A stretch of DNA of 64,000 nt from Pannonibacter sp. SL95 (GTDB lineage: Bacteria; Pseudomonadota; Alphaproteobacteria; Rhizobiales; Stappiaceae), in NCBI RefSeq assembly GCF_026672425.1, contig NZ_JAPPRC010000005.1, positions 248,001-312,000 of the forward strand. Reading direction: 5' to 3'. This document shows, in pieces, positions 1 through 10,269 of this stretch. Below the pieces are notes generated by a model. The model was not told the origin of the DNA. It searched no databases and saw nothing but the letters and a program-made list of their open reading frames with translations. The first letter of the stretch is position 1, and each line of letters opens with the position of its first letter. Made by a program: the position numbers and the translations under genes.

Positions 1-836
1 TAGGCGATGCGGCGGAACGTCTGGGTGACGGGCTTGCCTTCGGCAAATTCCTCGAAGATGCCGCGGATCACCGGTTCCATGGTGTTCCAGACGTCTTCCT
101 GGGTAACGAAGCTCATTTCCAGGTCAAGCTGGTAGAACTCGCCCGGCAGGCGGTCAGCGCGCGGGTCCTCGTCGCGGAAGCACGGGGCGATCTGGAAGTA
201 GCGGTCGAAGCCCGCCATCATCAGGAGCTGCTTGTACTGCTGCGGCGCCTGCGGCAGGGCGTAGAAGGTGCCAGGATGGATACGGCTCGGCACGAGGAAG
301 TCGCGCGCACCTTCCGGCGAAGACGCGGTCAGGATCGGCGTCGAATATTCGGTGAAGCCGCCCTTGGTCATCTCGCGGCGCATGGCGGCAATGACTTCGG
401 TGCGCTTGACGATGTTGCGGTGAAGCGTCTCGCGGCGCAGGTCGAGGAAGCGGTAGGTCAGACGCACGTCTTCCGGATAGTCCGGCTCACCGAATACCGG
501 CAGCGGCAATTCCTTGGCCGCGCCCAGGACTTCCAGGTCGCGGATGAACAGCTCGATCTCGCCAGTCGGAAGGTTGGCGTTGACGGTCTCGGCGGTGCGC
601 GCCTTGACGCTGCCGTCGATGCGGATGCACCACTCCGAGCGGACGGTTTCAGCCAGCTTGAAGGCCGGGCTGTCCGGATCAACGACGCACTGGGTGATGC
701 CGTAATGGTCGCGCAGGTCGATGAACAAGAGGCCGCCGTGATCTCGCACGCGGTGCACCCAGCCCGACAGGCGAACGGTTTCCCCGACATGGCTCGCGCG
801 CAATTGCCCGCAGGTGTGGCTCCGGTAACGGTGCAT
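1..836 (-). CDS. aspS: Aspartyl-tRNA synthetase, N-terminal part (runs off the window)
   Basis: Charges tRNA-Asp (or tRNA-Asp/Asn) with aspartate in the cytoplasm. The reverse strand from 836 reads [13 protein letters not shown], then [15 protein letters not shown] and [14 protein letters not shown], the OB-fold anticodon-binding domain of bacterial AspRS. Further in, about residues 170-250, come the class II core pieces [37 protein letters not shown] and [10 protein letters not shown]. The start at 836 matches the usual N-terminus of alphaproteobacterial AspRS. About 278 codons are present, so roughly half of a typical protein of about 590 residues lies beyond position 1. Whether the enzyme is discriminating or non-discriminating cannot be judged here. 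Longer open frames overlapping the gene on both strands are shadows. Confidence 0.95.
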   Translation of the reverse strand, partial: MHRYRSHTCGQLRASHVGETVRLSGWVHRVRDHGGLLFIDLRDHYGITQCVVDPDSPAFKLAETVRSEWCIRIDGSVKARTAETVNANLPTGEIELFIRDLEVLGAAKELPLPVFGEPDYPEDVRLTYRFLDLRRETLHRNIVKRTEVIAAMRREMTKGGFTEYSTPILTASSPEGARDFLVPSRIHPGTFYALPQAPQQYKQLLMMAGFDRYFQIAPCFRDEDPRADRLPGEFYQLDLEMSFVTQEDVWNTMEPVIRGIFEEFAEGKPVTQTFRRIA

Positions 837-1216
837 GAAGTCCTCGATGGCTTCCGAAAATGACAAGGGTTCCAGCCACGAACGTGGGCGGAGGTTTGGG
901 TGGACAAGCCACGTCACGCCGCCAAAGTCAAGACGCAGGCGGGGTTGCTCCCCCGTCGCGGCCGATCCTGCATCAGTCCCCAACCCGCGACGCGTGGGGA
1001 TCGTGGACGGATCAATCACATTTCGTGAAGTGTCCATTCATCGCTTGAATTTCTTTTGCCGGCGCACCCAAGCTACAACAGGGCACTGGGGAAATGCAGG
1101 CTTCATGGGAAGCTGAATCGGTCCCGCACCACACCAAAGGGGCAACGCGCCGGAACCGGAACCGCGAAGACCCGATCGGCCTGCCAGGACTGCTGGCAAA
1201 CCTTCCAGAGAACCGA
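837..1216. other. Divergent intergenic region, aspS / MFS transporter
   Basis: About 380 bases lie between the two divergent starts. They must hold both promoters, but no confident sigma-70 boxes or operators were seen. An open frame continues upstream of the transporter start from 1094, but that extension is arginine-rich and unlike a transporter N-terminus, so it is treated as non-coding. Confidence 0.4.
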
Positions 1217-2455
1217 ATGTCGACGATCCGTCCGCTTATTCCCCTCCTTGCCACTGCCGGCATTCTCATCGGCGGCAACGGGTTGCAGGGAACCTTCATT
1301 TCGCTGCGGGCGCTGGAGGAGGGATTTTCGCCGCAGGTGATCGGCTTCATCGGCACGGGCTACAACATCGGCTTTGCCCTGGGCTGCATCTACATCACGC
1401 GCATCATCAGGGCCATCGGGCACATTCGGGCCTTCTGCGCGCTTGCGGCAATCGCCGCCGCCGCGTCCATGCTGATGTTGCTCTACATCGCTCCCCTGCC
1501 CTGGTTCCTGATGCGCCTCGTCCAGGGACTGTGCATCGCCGGTCTGTTTGCCGTTGTGGAAAGCTGGCTCAACGCGCGTGTCACCAATGCCAACCGCGCC
1601 CGCACCCTCTCCATCTACCGGTTCGTCGACCTGGGCGCCGTCACCCTGGGGCAGTACATCATTCCGGCCGTCGGGGTCAGTGGCTTTGAGCTTTTCGTGA
1701 TCATCGCCATGGCGTTGACACTCTCGCTCGTGCCGATTTCCCTGACCGACCGCACCAGCCCGGCAGCCCCCGAGCATGTGCGCTTTGATGTGCGGGTGTT
1801 GTGGAAGGTGTCGCCGCTGGCGACCATCGGCTGCATTGTGGTCGGCTTCACCAATGCCAGTTTCCGTTCGCTCGGGCCGGTTTATGCGGACGGGATCGGC
1901 ATGACGGTGACCTCGATCGCCACATTCATGAGCGCTGGCATATTTGCCGGTGTCGTGTTGCAATATCCGCTGGGGCATTATTCCGACAAGCTGGACCGGC
2001 GCCTTATCATCCTCATCGCCACTTTCGGCTCCTTCCTCTCCGGCATTTTTCTTGCCCAGGTGGCGGGCGACAGTGTCTGGCTCAATTACCTGGGCATCTT
2101 CGCCTTCGGTGCCTTTGCCATGCCGCTCTATTCCCTGTGTTCTGCCCATGCCAATGACCATGCCGCCCCGGGACAACATGCGCTGGTTTCGGCGGGAACA
2201 CTGTTCTTCTGGTCGGTCGGCGCGATCGCCGGGCCGCTGTTTGCCTCGCTCCTGATGGGCCACTACGGGCCGCATTCCCTGTTCTGGTACACGGCTGCGG
2301 TGCAAGGGCTGTTCATGGTCTACACGGTGATGCGGATGATGCAGCGAGAGGGCGTGCCCGCGGAGGGGCGTCGCAGCCGCTTCCAATCGCTCCTGCGCAC
2401 CTCGGCCTTCTTCGCAAAGCTGGCGGGACCAGGAAGCGCGAAGGAGAAGCCGTGA
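1217..2455 (+). CDS. MFS transporter (YcaD-like)
   Basis: Predicted inner-membrane major facilitator of 412 residues with about 12 hydrophobic segments. The ATG at 1217 gives MSTIRPLIPLLATAGILIGG, which leads straight into the first transmembrane helix; the in-frame upstream extension to 1094 is polar and unlikely to be translated. Between helices 2 and 3 a basic loop follows the glycine-rich stretch GYNIGFALGC, and LGHYSDKLDRRLII at about residue 255 is the MFS loop motif repeated in the second half. The overall pattern, FISLRALEEGFSPQVIGFIG near the N-terminus and RLVQGLCIAGLFAVVESWLN in the middle, is that of the YcaD/UMF1-like exporters of unknown substrate. It converges on the ParA-like gene with only about 19 bases between stops. 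Substrate unknown. Confidence 0.85.
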   Translation: MSTIRPLIPLLATAGILIGGNGLQGTFISLRALEEGFSPQVIGFIGTGYNIGFALGCIYITRIIRAIGHIRAFCALAAIAAAASMLMLLYIAPLPWFLMRLVQGLCIAGLFAVVESWLNARVTNANRARTLSIYRFVDLGAVTLGQYIIPAVGVSGFELFVIIAMALTLSLVPISLTDRTSPAAPEHVRFDVRVLWKVSPLATIGCIVVGFTNASFRSLGPVYADGIGMTVTSIATFMSAGIFAGVVLQYPLGHYSDKLDRRLIILIATFGSFLSGIFLAQVAGDSVWLNYLGIFAFGAFAMPLYSLCSAHANDHAAPGQHALVSAGTLFFWSVGAIAGPLFASLLMGHYGPHSLFWYTAAVQGLFMVYTVMRMMQREGVPAEGRRSRFQSLLRTSAFFAKLAGPGSAKEKP

Positions 2456-2474
2456 GGGTGCTGGCGCACGGCAA

Positions 2475-3092
2475 TCAGTCCAGAGCCTGAATGAGCGGAT
2501 GCCATTGCGCCAGAACATCCGCCGACGCCGCTGGCGGATCGAAAACGCTTGAACCGCTGGCAGCATGCCGGGCATAGGCCACCCGGTCGGCAATTTCCGT
2601 CAACAGCGGATATCCAGCGTCCTGTGCCTGTTGCTGCAGCTGGGCGAGATCCGCCCTGCCACGCCGAACCCGGTTGGCCACAACCAGGATTTCCGCCTTG
2701 CCCTTGCGGATCCGTTTCATCTCGGACAGCCGGCGCAGGAAAGCGACTGTTGCATCCCAATCGAATGCAGAAGGCATGATCGGGACGACGATGTCATCGG
2801 CTTCGGCCACCAGATCCTTCGCCCGTTCACCGCGCAGACCGCCCGGGCCATCGATGAAGATGAAGCCCTGGCTGACATCTGGCATCTCGTGATCCCCTTT
2901 GCTCCAATCGAGCGCGTGGATCGGCGGCAAGCCCTGCGGTCTCCGCTTCAACCAGGCAAGGGACGAGCGCTGCCGGTCGGCATCAGCCAGGAAGACGCGC
3001 TTTCCCTTCGCAGCGAACGCGGCCGCCAGCGTGGTGGCGAAGGTCGTCTTGCCGCAGCCACCCTTGCTGTTGACGATGAGAATCCTGCGCAT
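2475..3092 (-). CDS. ParA/MinD-type P-loop ATPase, solitary
   Basis: Small (205-residue) deviant-Walker ATPase. The N-terminus MRRILIVNSKGGCGKTTFAT carries the KGGxGKTT P-loop with the signature lysine. LADADRQRSSLAWLKRR follows at about residue 38, the ParA switch I region, then FIFIDGPGGLRG (Walker B) at about residue 79. The C-terminal VVANRVRRGRADLAQLQQ resembles the nucleotide-base-binding segment of the family. Start 3092 was chosen because the P-loop must sit near the N-terminus; the frame stays open far upstream only as the antisense of rnd. There is no ParB gene or obvious parS beside it, so plasmid or chromosome segregation is not implied. Such orphan ParA proteins often position cargo or act in the cell envelope, but the role is unknown here. 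It is divergent from rnd. Confidence 0.85.
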   Translation of the reverse strand: MRRILIVNSKGGCGKTTFATTLAAAFAAKGKRVFLADADRQRSSLAWLKRRPQGLPPIHALDWSKGDHEMPDVSQGFIFIDGPGGLRGERAKDLVAEADDIVVPIMPSAFDWDATVAFLRRLSEMKRIRKGKAEILVVANRVRRGRADLAQLQQQAQDAGYPLLTEIADRVAYARHAASGSSVFDPPAASADVLAQWHPLIQALD

Positions 3093-3221
3093 GCTGCTCT
3101 CCCCCCGAACCTGAGCGTTGCGCAGGTCGTTTTCTCCTGCAACCTCGCCGGCCCTCGCAACGCGAGGCTGACGGATTGATGGCGACAAGATGGCAAGACT
3201 GCGGTATAGACCGGGCCTACC

Positions 3222-4397
3222 ATGAACGTAATTACCACGACCCAAGCCCTCGCCGCCGCCTGTGCCCGCTTCTCCGCCCACGAGTATGTCACCGTGGACA
3301 CGGAGTTTCTGCGCGAAACCACATTCTGGCCCAAACTCTGCGTCATCCAGCTGGCAGGTCCGGACGATGCCTGCATTGTCGATGCCCTGGCAGACGGGCT
3401 TGATCTGGCGCCCTTTTTCGACCTCATGCGCGACGAGCGCGTGACAAAGGTGTTCCACGCCGCAAGGCAGGACATCGAGATCGTGTTCCACCTTGGCGGA
3501 CTGATCCCGCATCCCCTGTTCGACACACAGGTAGCGGCGATGGTCTGCGGCTTCGGTGATTCGGTCTCCTATGACCAGCTGGTGCAGCGGATCACCGGTG
3601 CCAGGATCGACAAGTCCTCGCGCTTTACCGACTGGGCCCGCCGGCCGCTGACCCAGAAGCAGCTGGAATACGCCCTGGCGGATGTGACCTATCTGCGCGA
3701 CGTCTACCAGTTCCTGAAGGCGAACCTTGCCGAACAGAACCGGTCGAACTGGGTCGCGGACGAGATGGAGATCCTGACGTCCGAAGGCACCTATCACACC
3801 GAACCGGAACACGCCTGGCAGCGGCTGAAGATGCGCGTGCGCAAGCCGATCGAGCTGGCCGTGCTGATGCAGGTGGCCGCCTGGCGCGAGCGTGAGGCGC
3901 AGTCGCGCGACGTGCCCCGGTCGCGCGTGCTCAAGGACGATGCCATCTACGAGATCGCGGCGCAGCAGCCGGCGAATGTGGAAGCGCTGGGGCGGCTCAG
4001 GACCATTCCGCGCGGCTTCGAACGGTCCAAGCCGGCCGAAGACATCCTGAAGGCCGTCAATGCGGCGCTGGCCCTGCCGAAGGACAAGCTGCCGAGACTG
4101 CCAAAGGGAAAGCAGGCGCCGGACGGCTCCGCCGCCGCCGTTGACCTGTTGAAGGTCCTGCTCAAGCTGGTCAGCGAGCAGCAGGGCGTTGCCGCCAAGG
4201 TGATTGCAACGGTCGAGGAACTCGAGCACATCGCGGCCGATGACCACGCCGATGTCCCCGCGCTCCATGGTTGGCGCCGGGAGATGTTCGGCGAGCTGGC
4301 GCTGAAGCTGAAGCGCGGCGAGATCGCGCTTGCCTTCGATGGACGTCAGGTCGTCGCCCTCGATCAAGGCAAACAGAACTCGGCCGCCGCCGAATAG
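3222..4397 (+). CDS. rnd: Ribonuclease D
   Basis: 3'-5' exoribonuclease of the DEDD family that trims tRNA and other small RNA 3' ends; 391 residues, normal length. The exonuclease motifs are visible: YVTVDTEFLRETTFW at about residue 23 (Exo I, DxE), VFHAARQDIEIVF at about residue 77 (Exo II) and LEYALADVTYLRDVYQFL at about residue 150 (Exo III, Y..xD). An HRDC region follows at about 215-290, including LMQVAAWREREAQSRDVPRS. The ATG at 3222 lies just ahead of the fold. Divergent from the ParA-like gene and followed by a strong terminator, so it is probably monocistronic. Confidence 0.95.
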   Translation: MNVITTTQALAAACARFSAHEYVTVDTEFLRETTFWPKLCVIQLAGPDDACIVDALADGLDLAPFFDLMRDERVTKVFHAARQDIEIVFHLGGLIPHPLFDTQVAAMVCGFGDSVSYDQLVQRITGARIDKSSRFTDWARRPLTQKQLEYALADVTYLRDVYQFLKANLAEQNRSNWVADEMEILTSEGTYHTEPEHAWQRLKMRVRKPIELAVLMQVAAWREREAQSRDVPRSRVLKDDAIYEIAAQQPANVEALGRLRTIPRGFERSKPAEDILKAVNAALALPKDKLPRLPKGKQAPDGSAAAVDLLKVLLKLVSEQQGVAAKVIATVEELEHIAADDHADVPALHGWRREMFGELALKLKRGEIALAFDGRQVVALDQGKQNSAAAE

Positions 4398-4437
4398 TCT
4401 TTCGGCAACGCCGCGATCGGCTATTTTCCGGGATGTG

Positions 4438-4471
4438 AGCCCCTGCGGTTACCCGCAGGGGCTTTTTTTTT
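4438..4471. terminator. Intrinsic terminator between rnd and ppx
   Basis: An 11-bp GC-rich stem (4438-4448 pairing with 4453-4463) around a short loop is followed by nine T residues on the + strand. It ends rnd. The stem may also serve the convergent ppx transcript, although the U-tract is on the rnd side only. Confidence 0.9.
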
Positions 4472-4479
4472 GTTGCAGC

Positions 4480-6009
4480 TTAGGGAAGCGGCAGGACGTT
4501 GCCCTTGGCACCGATCAGCTTGGCGAACTGGGACACGCGCTTGCGCAGGCGTTCGCCGTCCATATAGGCGAGCTTGGCCGGAAGTTTCAGCATCAGCTCG
4601 TCCTCGGTGCGCAGGAACTCGGTGTCGAGCAACACGCCGGGCATGGACGCGGAGACGAGCGAGGCCACCCGCAGGGCCGCACCCAGGATGCGGGCGCGTT
4701 CCTTCAGCCGGGTCGGCGTCAGTTCGCGCAGGCGCGGCGACAACGCATCATCGTTGAGGCCGGCGTGGCGATAGAACACCGCCATCGACAGGAACGCCCG
4801 GCCCGGATGATCGATGCCGACAAAGGCCGCGTTGGAGATGATGTTGAGGCTCTGCTCACCGCGATAATCTGGATGCGCGCGCCAGCCAATATCGGACAGA
4901 AGACACGAGGCATGGCGCAGCCGGCGCTCTTCCTCGGTTTCCTCGATGCCGATGACCGGATAGAGGCGGTCGGTCCAGGAGACGAGTTCTTCGGCGTGCT
5001 CCGGCGAGCGGGCGCGCAGCATCGCCAGTTCCCGCGCCGCCTCCAGCAGCGGATCCTGCTTGCGCACAGCCGGGGGCAGCAGCTCGTACAGCAACCCTTC
5101 GCGCACGCCGGTGGCCGACATGACGACCTTGTCCGCCTTCATCAGGCGCAGCACCCGTTCCATCACCACGGCACCGAAAGGCAGCAGGGCGCGGCGCTGG
5201 CGCGAGACGGATTCGATGAAGTCGAGGCTTTCCACGTCGCGCTGAGCGACCATGCGGCAGAACTCGATCGCCTCTTCCGCCGGGATCTCGTAATTGTGCA
5301 TCACATGCAGCGGGTAGCCGGCTTCGAAGAGATGCAGCCGCGCCAGCGACCGCCAGGTGCCGCCAACGGCGTAGAAGGTGTGGCGCGCCATGCGTGTCGG
5401 CCATTTGGCAGTGGCGAGCGCGTCCTCGACGATCTTCTGCGCCCTCGCGATCTTGCCGCCCGAGGCTTCCTGCAGGCGCAGGCCGCCAAGCGGATAGGTC
5501 TCGCCCTGCCCCACACCGCGCGGTCCGATGGTGACCAGCTCGAGGCTGCCGCCGCCAAGATCGCCGACGATGCCCTGGGGCTTCCAGAAGCCAGAGACAA
5601 TGCCGAGCGCGGAGTAATAGGCCTCTTCGGCGCCGTTGAGGATGCGCACCGGCACGCCGGTGACACGTTCAACTTCAGCAACGAAGGCGGCCCCGTTGCT
5701 GGCATCGCGCGCGGCGGCGGTTGCCAGCACATGCACGGCCCTGACGCCGATGTGCTCACACAGGCAGCGGAAACGATACAGGGCGGCAAGCGCGGCCTGG
5801 ACCGGCTCCTGCATCAACTCGCCCGTCGTGGCGAGACCTCGCCCGAGCCCTGCCAGGATCTTTTCGTTGAACAGGATCGTCGGCGCACGGGCCTCGCGCT
5901 CATAGACGACAAGGCGAACGGAGTTGGAGCCGATGTCGATGACGGCGATAGGCCCGGACCCGCTGAGGCGGCCCCGGGCGGGGGGATGCTTGGCGCTGGC
6001 GTCAGGCAC
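4480..6009 (-). CDS. ppx: Exopolyphosphatase (Ppx/GppA family)
   Basis: Hydrolyses terminal phosphates from polyphosphate, and in some members pppGpp; 509 residues. The sugar-kinase/HSP70-like fold is shown by [19 protein letters not shown] at about residue 19 (phosphate 1), [11 protein letters not shown] at about 116, [12 protein letters not shown] at about 140 and [14 protein letters not shown] at about 158 (phosphate 2). The C-terminal half carries the HD-like region with [20 protein letters not shown]. The start is a GTG at 6009, overlapping the ppk stop by 8 nt, with AAGGAG about 10 nt upstream inside ppk. This points to translational coupling in an operon where synthesis and breakdown of polyphosphate are encoded together. 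Confidence 0.93.
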   Translation of the reverse strand: MPDASAKHPPARGRLSGSGPIAVIDIGSNSVRLVVYEREARAPTILFNEKILAGLGRGLATTGELMQEPVQAALAALYRFRCLCEHIGVRAVHVLATAAARDASNGAAFVAEVERVTGVPVRILNGAEEAYYSALGIVSGFWKPQGIVGDLGGGSLELVTIGPRGVGQGETYPLGGLRLQEASGGKIARAQKIVEDALATAKWPTRMARHTFYAVGGTWRSLARLHLFEAGYPLHVMHNYEIPAEEAIEFCRMVAQRDVESLDFIESVSRQRRALLPFGAVVMERVLRLMKADKVVMSATGVREGLLYELLPPAVRKQDPLLEAARELAMLRARSPEHAEELVSWTDRLYPVIGIEETEEERRLRHASCLLSDIGWRAHPDYRGEQSLNIISNAAFVGIDHPGRAFLSMAVFYRHAGLNDDALSPRLRELTPTRLKERARILGAALRVASLVSASMPGVLLDTEFLRTEDELMLKLPAKLAYMDGERLRKRVSQFAKLIGAKGNVLPLP

Positions 6010-8272
6010 GCTGCGGTCGCTCCTTGAAGTGGCGGGGCTTTTCGGTGGTCACCGTCTTGCCGCGCCCGGACAGGGACGGGTTTGTCATGAAATAGCGATG
6101 GGCATTGAAAGGTTCCTCGCCCGGAGCAGGCGCCATGCGCTCGTGCGAGCCATCGGGCAGGATGCGCCAGCTCTGCTGGTTGTCCTTGAGATTGGCGACC
6201 ATGATCTGGTCGAGAACCTGTTCGTGCACGGTCGGGGTGATCATCGGCGCCAGGATCTCGACACGGCGGTCGATGTTGCGCGGCATCATGTCGGCCGACC
6301 CGATATAGACATGGGCATGCGGCGACGGCAGCCCGTGACCATTGCCGAAGCAGAAGATACGGCTGTGTTCCAGGAAACGGCCGACAATCGACTTGGCGCG
6401 GATGTTCTCCGACAGGCCCGGTATGCCCGGCCGCAGGCAGCAGATGCCGCGCACGACGAGATCGATCTGCACGCCGGCCTGGCTCGCCCGGTAAAGCGCA
6501 TCAATGACGCCAGCATCGACGAGCGAGTTCATCTTCATCCAGATCTGGGCCGGACGGCCAGCCTTGGCGTGCTCGATCTCGGCCTCGGTCAGCTCGATGA
6601 TGCGGCTGCGCATGCTGATCGGTGAGACAGCCAGCCGCTTCAGTTCCGCCGGTTCGGCGTAGCCGGTGATGAAGTTGAAGACCCGTGCTGCGTCGGCCGC
6701 GATGTCCGGATCATCGGTGAAATAGGACAGGTCCGTGTACACGCGGGCGGTGATCGGGTGATAGTTGCCCGTGCCGATATGGACATAGGTCTTGAGTTCG
6801 CCGTTCTCGCGCCGGACCACCATCGACAGCTTGGCGTGGGTCTTCAGCTCGATGAAGCCGAAGACGACCTGAACACCGGCCCGTTCCAGATCGCGGGCCC
6901 AGCGGATGTTGGCTTCCTCGTCGAACCGCGCCTTCAACTCGACCAGGGCCGTCACCGACTTGCCGGCTTCCGCAGCCTCGGCAAGCGCCTTGACGATCGG
7001 GCTGTCCTTCGAGGTGCGGTACAGCGTCTGCTTGATGGCGACGACATCGGGATCCTGCGCGGCCTGGCGCAGGTACTGCACCACCACGTCGAAGGACTCG
7101 TAAGGGTGATGGACGATCAGGTCCTTCTGCTGGATCGCGGCCAGACAGTCGCCGCCATGCTGGCGGATGCGCTCGGGAAAACGGGCGGTGTAAGGCTCGA
7201 ACTTCAGATCGTCGCGGTCGAGGGCAACGAGCTGGGACAGGTTGTCGAGGGCGAGCAAACCATCAACGAGGAAGGTTTCCGCGTCGGACACGCCAAGCGC
7301 GTTGGTGACGAAGGCACGCAGGGACGCGGGAGCTGCACCGTCGATTTCCAGCCGGATCACCGAGCCACGGCGGCGGCGCTTCAGCGCGCTCTCGAACAGG
7401 CGAACGAGGTCTTCGGCTTCTTCCTCGATTTCGATGTCGCTGTCGCGGATGACACGGAAGGCACCCTTGCCCTTGATCTCGTAGCCCGGGAACAGGCGAC
7501 CGACAAAAAGGCCAATCACCTTTTCAATGGTAATGAAGCGGACCTCGCCCTGCCCCATGTCCGGCAGGCGGATGAAGCGGTCCATGTGGCTGGGCACGCG
7601 CAGGAGCGCCGTCATGCCGCGGCCGCCGCGGATCGGTGCCAGCTCGAACACGACCGAGAAGCCGAGATTCGGAATGAAGGGGAACGGATGCGCCGGATCG
7701 ATGGCCAGCGGTGTCAGAACCGGGAAAATGTGGCCGAGGAAGTGGTTCTCGAGCCAGGCGCGCTCGTCCGCCGTCAGATCCTGGGCAAGGAGAATACGGA
7801 TGCCGGTTTCCACCAGCTCCGAGCGGATCTGCCGCCACAGGCGCTGCTGTTCGCTCTGCAGGCGCTGGCAGGCTGAGGTGATGCGCTCGAGCTGTTCGCT
7901 CGGCGTCAGGCCATCGTCAGACCGCAGGGTCACGTCGGCGCGCTGCTGGCCGCGCAGGCCGGCGACGCGGACCATGAAGAATTCATCGAGGTTGTTGGCC
8001 GAGATCGACAGGAAGCGCAGCCGTTCCAGCAGCGGGTGCTGCTTGTTGACGGACTCCTCGAGCACCCGGTGATTGAACTGAAGCCAGGAGAGTTCGCGGT
8101 TCATGAAGCGGGCTGGAGAGTGCATCAGCTCATGCACCGGATCGGCGACCGGTCCGGGCTGAAGCGCACTGAGATTGGTCTCTGGCGCAACGCCGGCGGC
8201 AACGGGAACCTTGGCGCCGATCTGCGACACCTCCAACTCGTCCTGCACGACGCTCTCCTTTTCAACACTCAT
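6002..8272 (-). CDS. ppk: Polyphosphate kinase 1
   Basis: Reversible transfer of the ATP gamma-phosphate to polyphosphate; membrane-associated PPK1 of 756 residues. The sequence has the N-terminal [20 protein letters not shown] and [19 protein letters not shown] (N domain), then the catalytic C1/C2 domains. The autophosphorylated histidine motif is [20 protein letters not shown] at about residue 490. The second catalytic histidine region is [20 protein letters not shown] at about 650. About 50 N-terminal residues precede the conserved core. The start at 8272 lies 37 nt after hdaA. It forms an operon with hdaA upstream and ppx downstream. Confidence 0.95.
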   Translation of the reverse strand: MSVEKESVVQDELEVSQIGAKVPVAAGVAPETNLSALQPGPVADPVHELMHSPARFMNRELSWLQFNHRVLEESVNKQHPLLERLRFLSISANNLDEFFMVRVAGLRGQQRADVTLRSDDGLTPSEQLERITSACQRLQSEQQRLWRQIRSELVETGIRILLAQDLTADERAWLENHFLGHIFPVLTPLAIDPAHPFPFIPNLGFSVVFELAPIRGGRGMTALLRVPSHMDRFIRLPDMGQGEVRFITIEKVIGLFVGRLFPGYEIKGKGAFRVIRDSDIEIEEEAEDLVRLFESALKRRRRGSVIRLEIDGAAPASLRAFVTNALGVSDAETFLVDGLLALDNLSQLVALDRDDLKFEPYTARFPERIRQHGGDCLAAIQQKDLIVHHPYESFDVVVQYLRQAAQDPDVVAIKQTLYRTSKDSPIVKALAEAAEAGKSVTALVELKARFDEEANIRWARDLERAGVQVVFGFIELKTHAKLSMVVRRENGELKTYVHIGTGNYHPITARVYTDLSYFTDDPDIAADAARVFNFITGYAEPAELKRLAVSPISMRSRIIELTEAEIEHAKAGRPAQIWMKMNSLVDAGVIDALYRASQAGVQIDLVVRGICCLRPGIPGLSENIRAKSIVGRFLEHSRIFCFGNGHGLPSPHAHVYIGSADMMPRNIDRRVEILAPMITPTVHEQVLDQIMVANLKDNQQSWRILPDGSHERMAPAPGEEPFNAHRYFMTNPSLSGRGKTVTTEKPRHFKERPQRA

Positions 8273-8309
8273 CGATCTTCACCCTTCGCTTTCGCCCGAG
8301 GCTTCGCGT

Positions 8310-8993
8310 TCAGTCCGCGCCGCCCTCGAGCCGCTCCAGAACCCGGGCGGCAAGCGACCGGCTGATTCGGCAGCCACCGGCCAACGCCTCTGCATCGAGC
8401 GCTTCTACGACCTGGCCGGCAACACCAAGTGAACGTTCCATGCGTACCACAAGATAATCAACAACCGATGGATCGGTCATGATCTGGCGGTCGGCAAAGA
8501 GCTTCACCAGGACGCGGCGCAGGAGATCATCATCCGGCTCAGGAATTTCGACGGGCGTTGCCGCGCGCAGGCGCGAGATGAGATCGGGCAGCGTCAAGTT
8601 CCAGGCCTGAGGCCAGGTGCGGCTGGTGATCAAGAGGCTGCTGCCGGCCTGACGCGCCGCATTGATGAGGTGGAACAGCGCCGTCTCGTTGACGCCGCGG
8701 TGGGCGTTCTCAAGGGCGACAGGACCGGCGGCGACAAGCCTGTCCACCGCGTCTTCCGTCAGCTCGCGCGCTTCCAGGACCGTCGCGCCGGAGAGGCGGC
8801 GCCAGATCTCGACCAGATGCGTCTTGCCGCTTCCGACCGGCCCGGCCAGGATCGTGACCGGAGCCGGCCAGGCGGGCCAGCTTTCGATCATTTCCAGTGC
8901 CGCGCGGTTCGCCTCGCCCACCAGATAATCGTCGCGGCCAAGCGCCTGCTCATGGGGCAGGATCAGGGGTAGCTGGCGCGGAAACTCGGCCAT
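8310..8993 (-). CDS. hdaA: Hda homologue (DnaA-related replication inactivator)
   Basis: Small AAA+ protein (227 residues) that, with the sliding clamp, promotes hydrolysis of DnaA-bound ATP after initiation. The N-terminal QLPLILPHE fits the beta-clamp-binding QL[PS]L motif of Hda proteins. It is followed by DDYLVGEANRAAL and a Walker A motif, LAGPVGSGKTHLVEIW, at about residue 48. The Walker B position (PVALENAHR at about 92) is weakly conserved, as in HdaA. A sensor region with LITSRTWPQAWNL and LPDLISRLRAA follows. The last residues form the small helical lid; no DnaA domain IV (DNA binding) is present. It sits 11 nt after the AI-2E permease gene in a four-gene operon, an order familiar in Hyphomicrobiales. 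Confidence 0.88.
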   Translation of the reverse strand: MAEFPRQLPLILPHEQALGRDDYLVGEANRAALEMIESWPAWPAPVTILAGPVGSGKTHLVEIWRRLSGATVLEARELTEDAVDRLVAAGPVALENAHRGVNETALFHLINAARQAGSSLLITSRTWPQAWNLTLPDLISRLRAATPVEIPEPDDDLLRRVLVKLFADRQIMTDPSVVDYLVVRMERSLGVAGQVVEALDAEALAGGCRISRSLAARVLERLEGGAD

Positions 8994-9004
8994 GGCGGGT
9001 GCCG

Positions 9005-10108
9005 TTACTCGTCGTTGGCGGAACTGGCCACCGATTGTTCGGTTGAGCGGCCAGTGCCCCTGTACAATGGACTTGCTAGGTACTGCGTCAAGGCAAAGCG
9101 CGCAAGCACACCCACCATGGCTGCAGCCGGGACAGCCACCAGCAATCCAACGAAACCGAACAGATATCCAAAGGCAAACAACGCGAACATCAGCCAGACC
9201 GGGTGCAGGCCGACGCTGGCCCCGACCAGCTTGGGCTGAAGGATGTTGCCTTCGATGAACTGGCCGACGCCGAAGACCACGGCAACGGCGACAATCCAGG
9301 GCCAGTCCGGCCAGAACTGGACAATGGCCACCGACATGGAGGCGACCAGGCCAAGCGCTGCACCGACAAAGGGAATGAAACTGACGAGCCCCGCGCCGAT
9401 GCCGATTAGCAGACCGAAGTTGAGCCCCAGCAGCACCAGCGAGACGGCATAGAACAGGCCAAGCAGGACACAGACCGAGACCTGCCCGCGCACGAAACCG
9501 GCCACCGCGCCATCCATCTCGCGCGCCAGGGACCGGACAGTGTCGACATGCTCGCGCGGCAGCCAGCTGTCGATGCGCTCGATCATGTGATCCCAGTCGA
9601 GCAGCAGATAGAAGGCAACCACCGGCGTGATGACGAAGAGCGAGAGAATGGACAGAAGCGCCTGTCCGCCGCTCCAGACCGAATTGAGCAGCCCGCCAAG
9701 CCAGGACGCCCCCTTCGACATGATGTCGCCGAGCGAAGACTGCAGGTCGGCGACGGAGAGACCGGACACCTTGGTCAGCCGGTCGCCGAGATTTTCGGTG
9801 ATCAGGCTCTGCAGCGAGCGGACCAGCCCGGGCAACCGGTCGATGAAGCCCAGCATCTGGTTGCCGAGCACCGGCACCAGCAGGATCAGGACGATGCCAA
9901 GCACCAATACGAAGGCGAACAGGATCGACAGGGTTGCCGCCAGCCGGCTCATTCCCATGCGCTCCAGCCGGTCAGCGACGGGATCAAGCAGATAGGCCAG
10001 CGCCATGCCGGCGACAAAGGGCAGCAGCACCGCGCTGAACACCGTCATGAACAGGATGAAGGCAATCAGGGACAGCAGCCAGAACTGGACTTGGCGGCGC
10101 AGGGTCAT
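9005..10108 (-). CDS. AI-2E family transporter (PerM-like permease)
   Basis: Integral membrane protein of 367 residues in the AI-2E exporter/PerM family. It starts MTLRRQVQFWLLSLIAFILF and shows about eight hydrophobic segments. A paired N-terminal set is followed by an amphipathic stretch (DRLPGLVRSLQSLITENLG, about residues 93-111). The conserved FVITPVVAFYLLLDWDHMIE lies at about 168 and SFIPFVGAALGLVASMSVA at about 246. The C-terminal signature is FIEGNILQPKLVGASVGLHP at about 290. Despite the family name, the substrate is not established. First gene of the operon with hdaA-ppk-ppx; its upstream region faces the palindrome array. Confidence 0.88.
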   Translation of the reverse strand: MTLRRQVQFWLLSLIAFILFMTVFSAVLLPFVAGMALAYLLDPVADRLERMGMSRLAATLSILFAFVLVLGIVLILLVPVLGNQMLGFIDRLPGLVRSLQSLITENLGDRLTKVSGLSVADLQSSLGDIMSKGASWLGGLLNSVWSGGQALLSILSLFVITPVVAFYLLLDWDHMIERIDSWLPREHVDTVRSLAREMDGAVAGFVRGQVSVCVLLGLFYAVSLVLLGLNFGLLIGIGAGLVSFIPFVGAALGLVASMSVAIVQFWPDWPWIVAVAVVFGVGQFIEGNILQPKLVGASVGLHPVWLMFALFAFGYLFGFVGLLVAVPAAAMVGVLARFALTQYLASPLYRGTGRSTEQSVASSANDE

Positions 10109-10269
10109 GCGAGGTCTCCACGGGCAGCCCCTATCGGGCCTTCCCCGCCAGATAGGAGCGCGCGAGCGTCATGGTCAAGCGCGCATCATTGCACCCGGTC
10201 CGCGCCGATCGTTCTTTTTGCTGTCCTCCGAAGCGCTGGAAAGGGTCATCCGCTCTAAGATTTACGCTT

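Noticed and set aside
1103-2593. A 496-codon reverse frame over the MFS transporter
   Set aside because: Shadow of the transporter gene; the product is polar and low-complexity, whereas the forward product has a regular 12-helix pattern.
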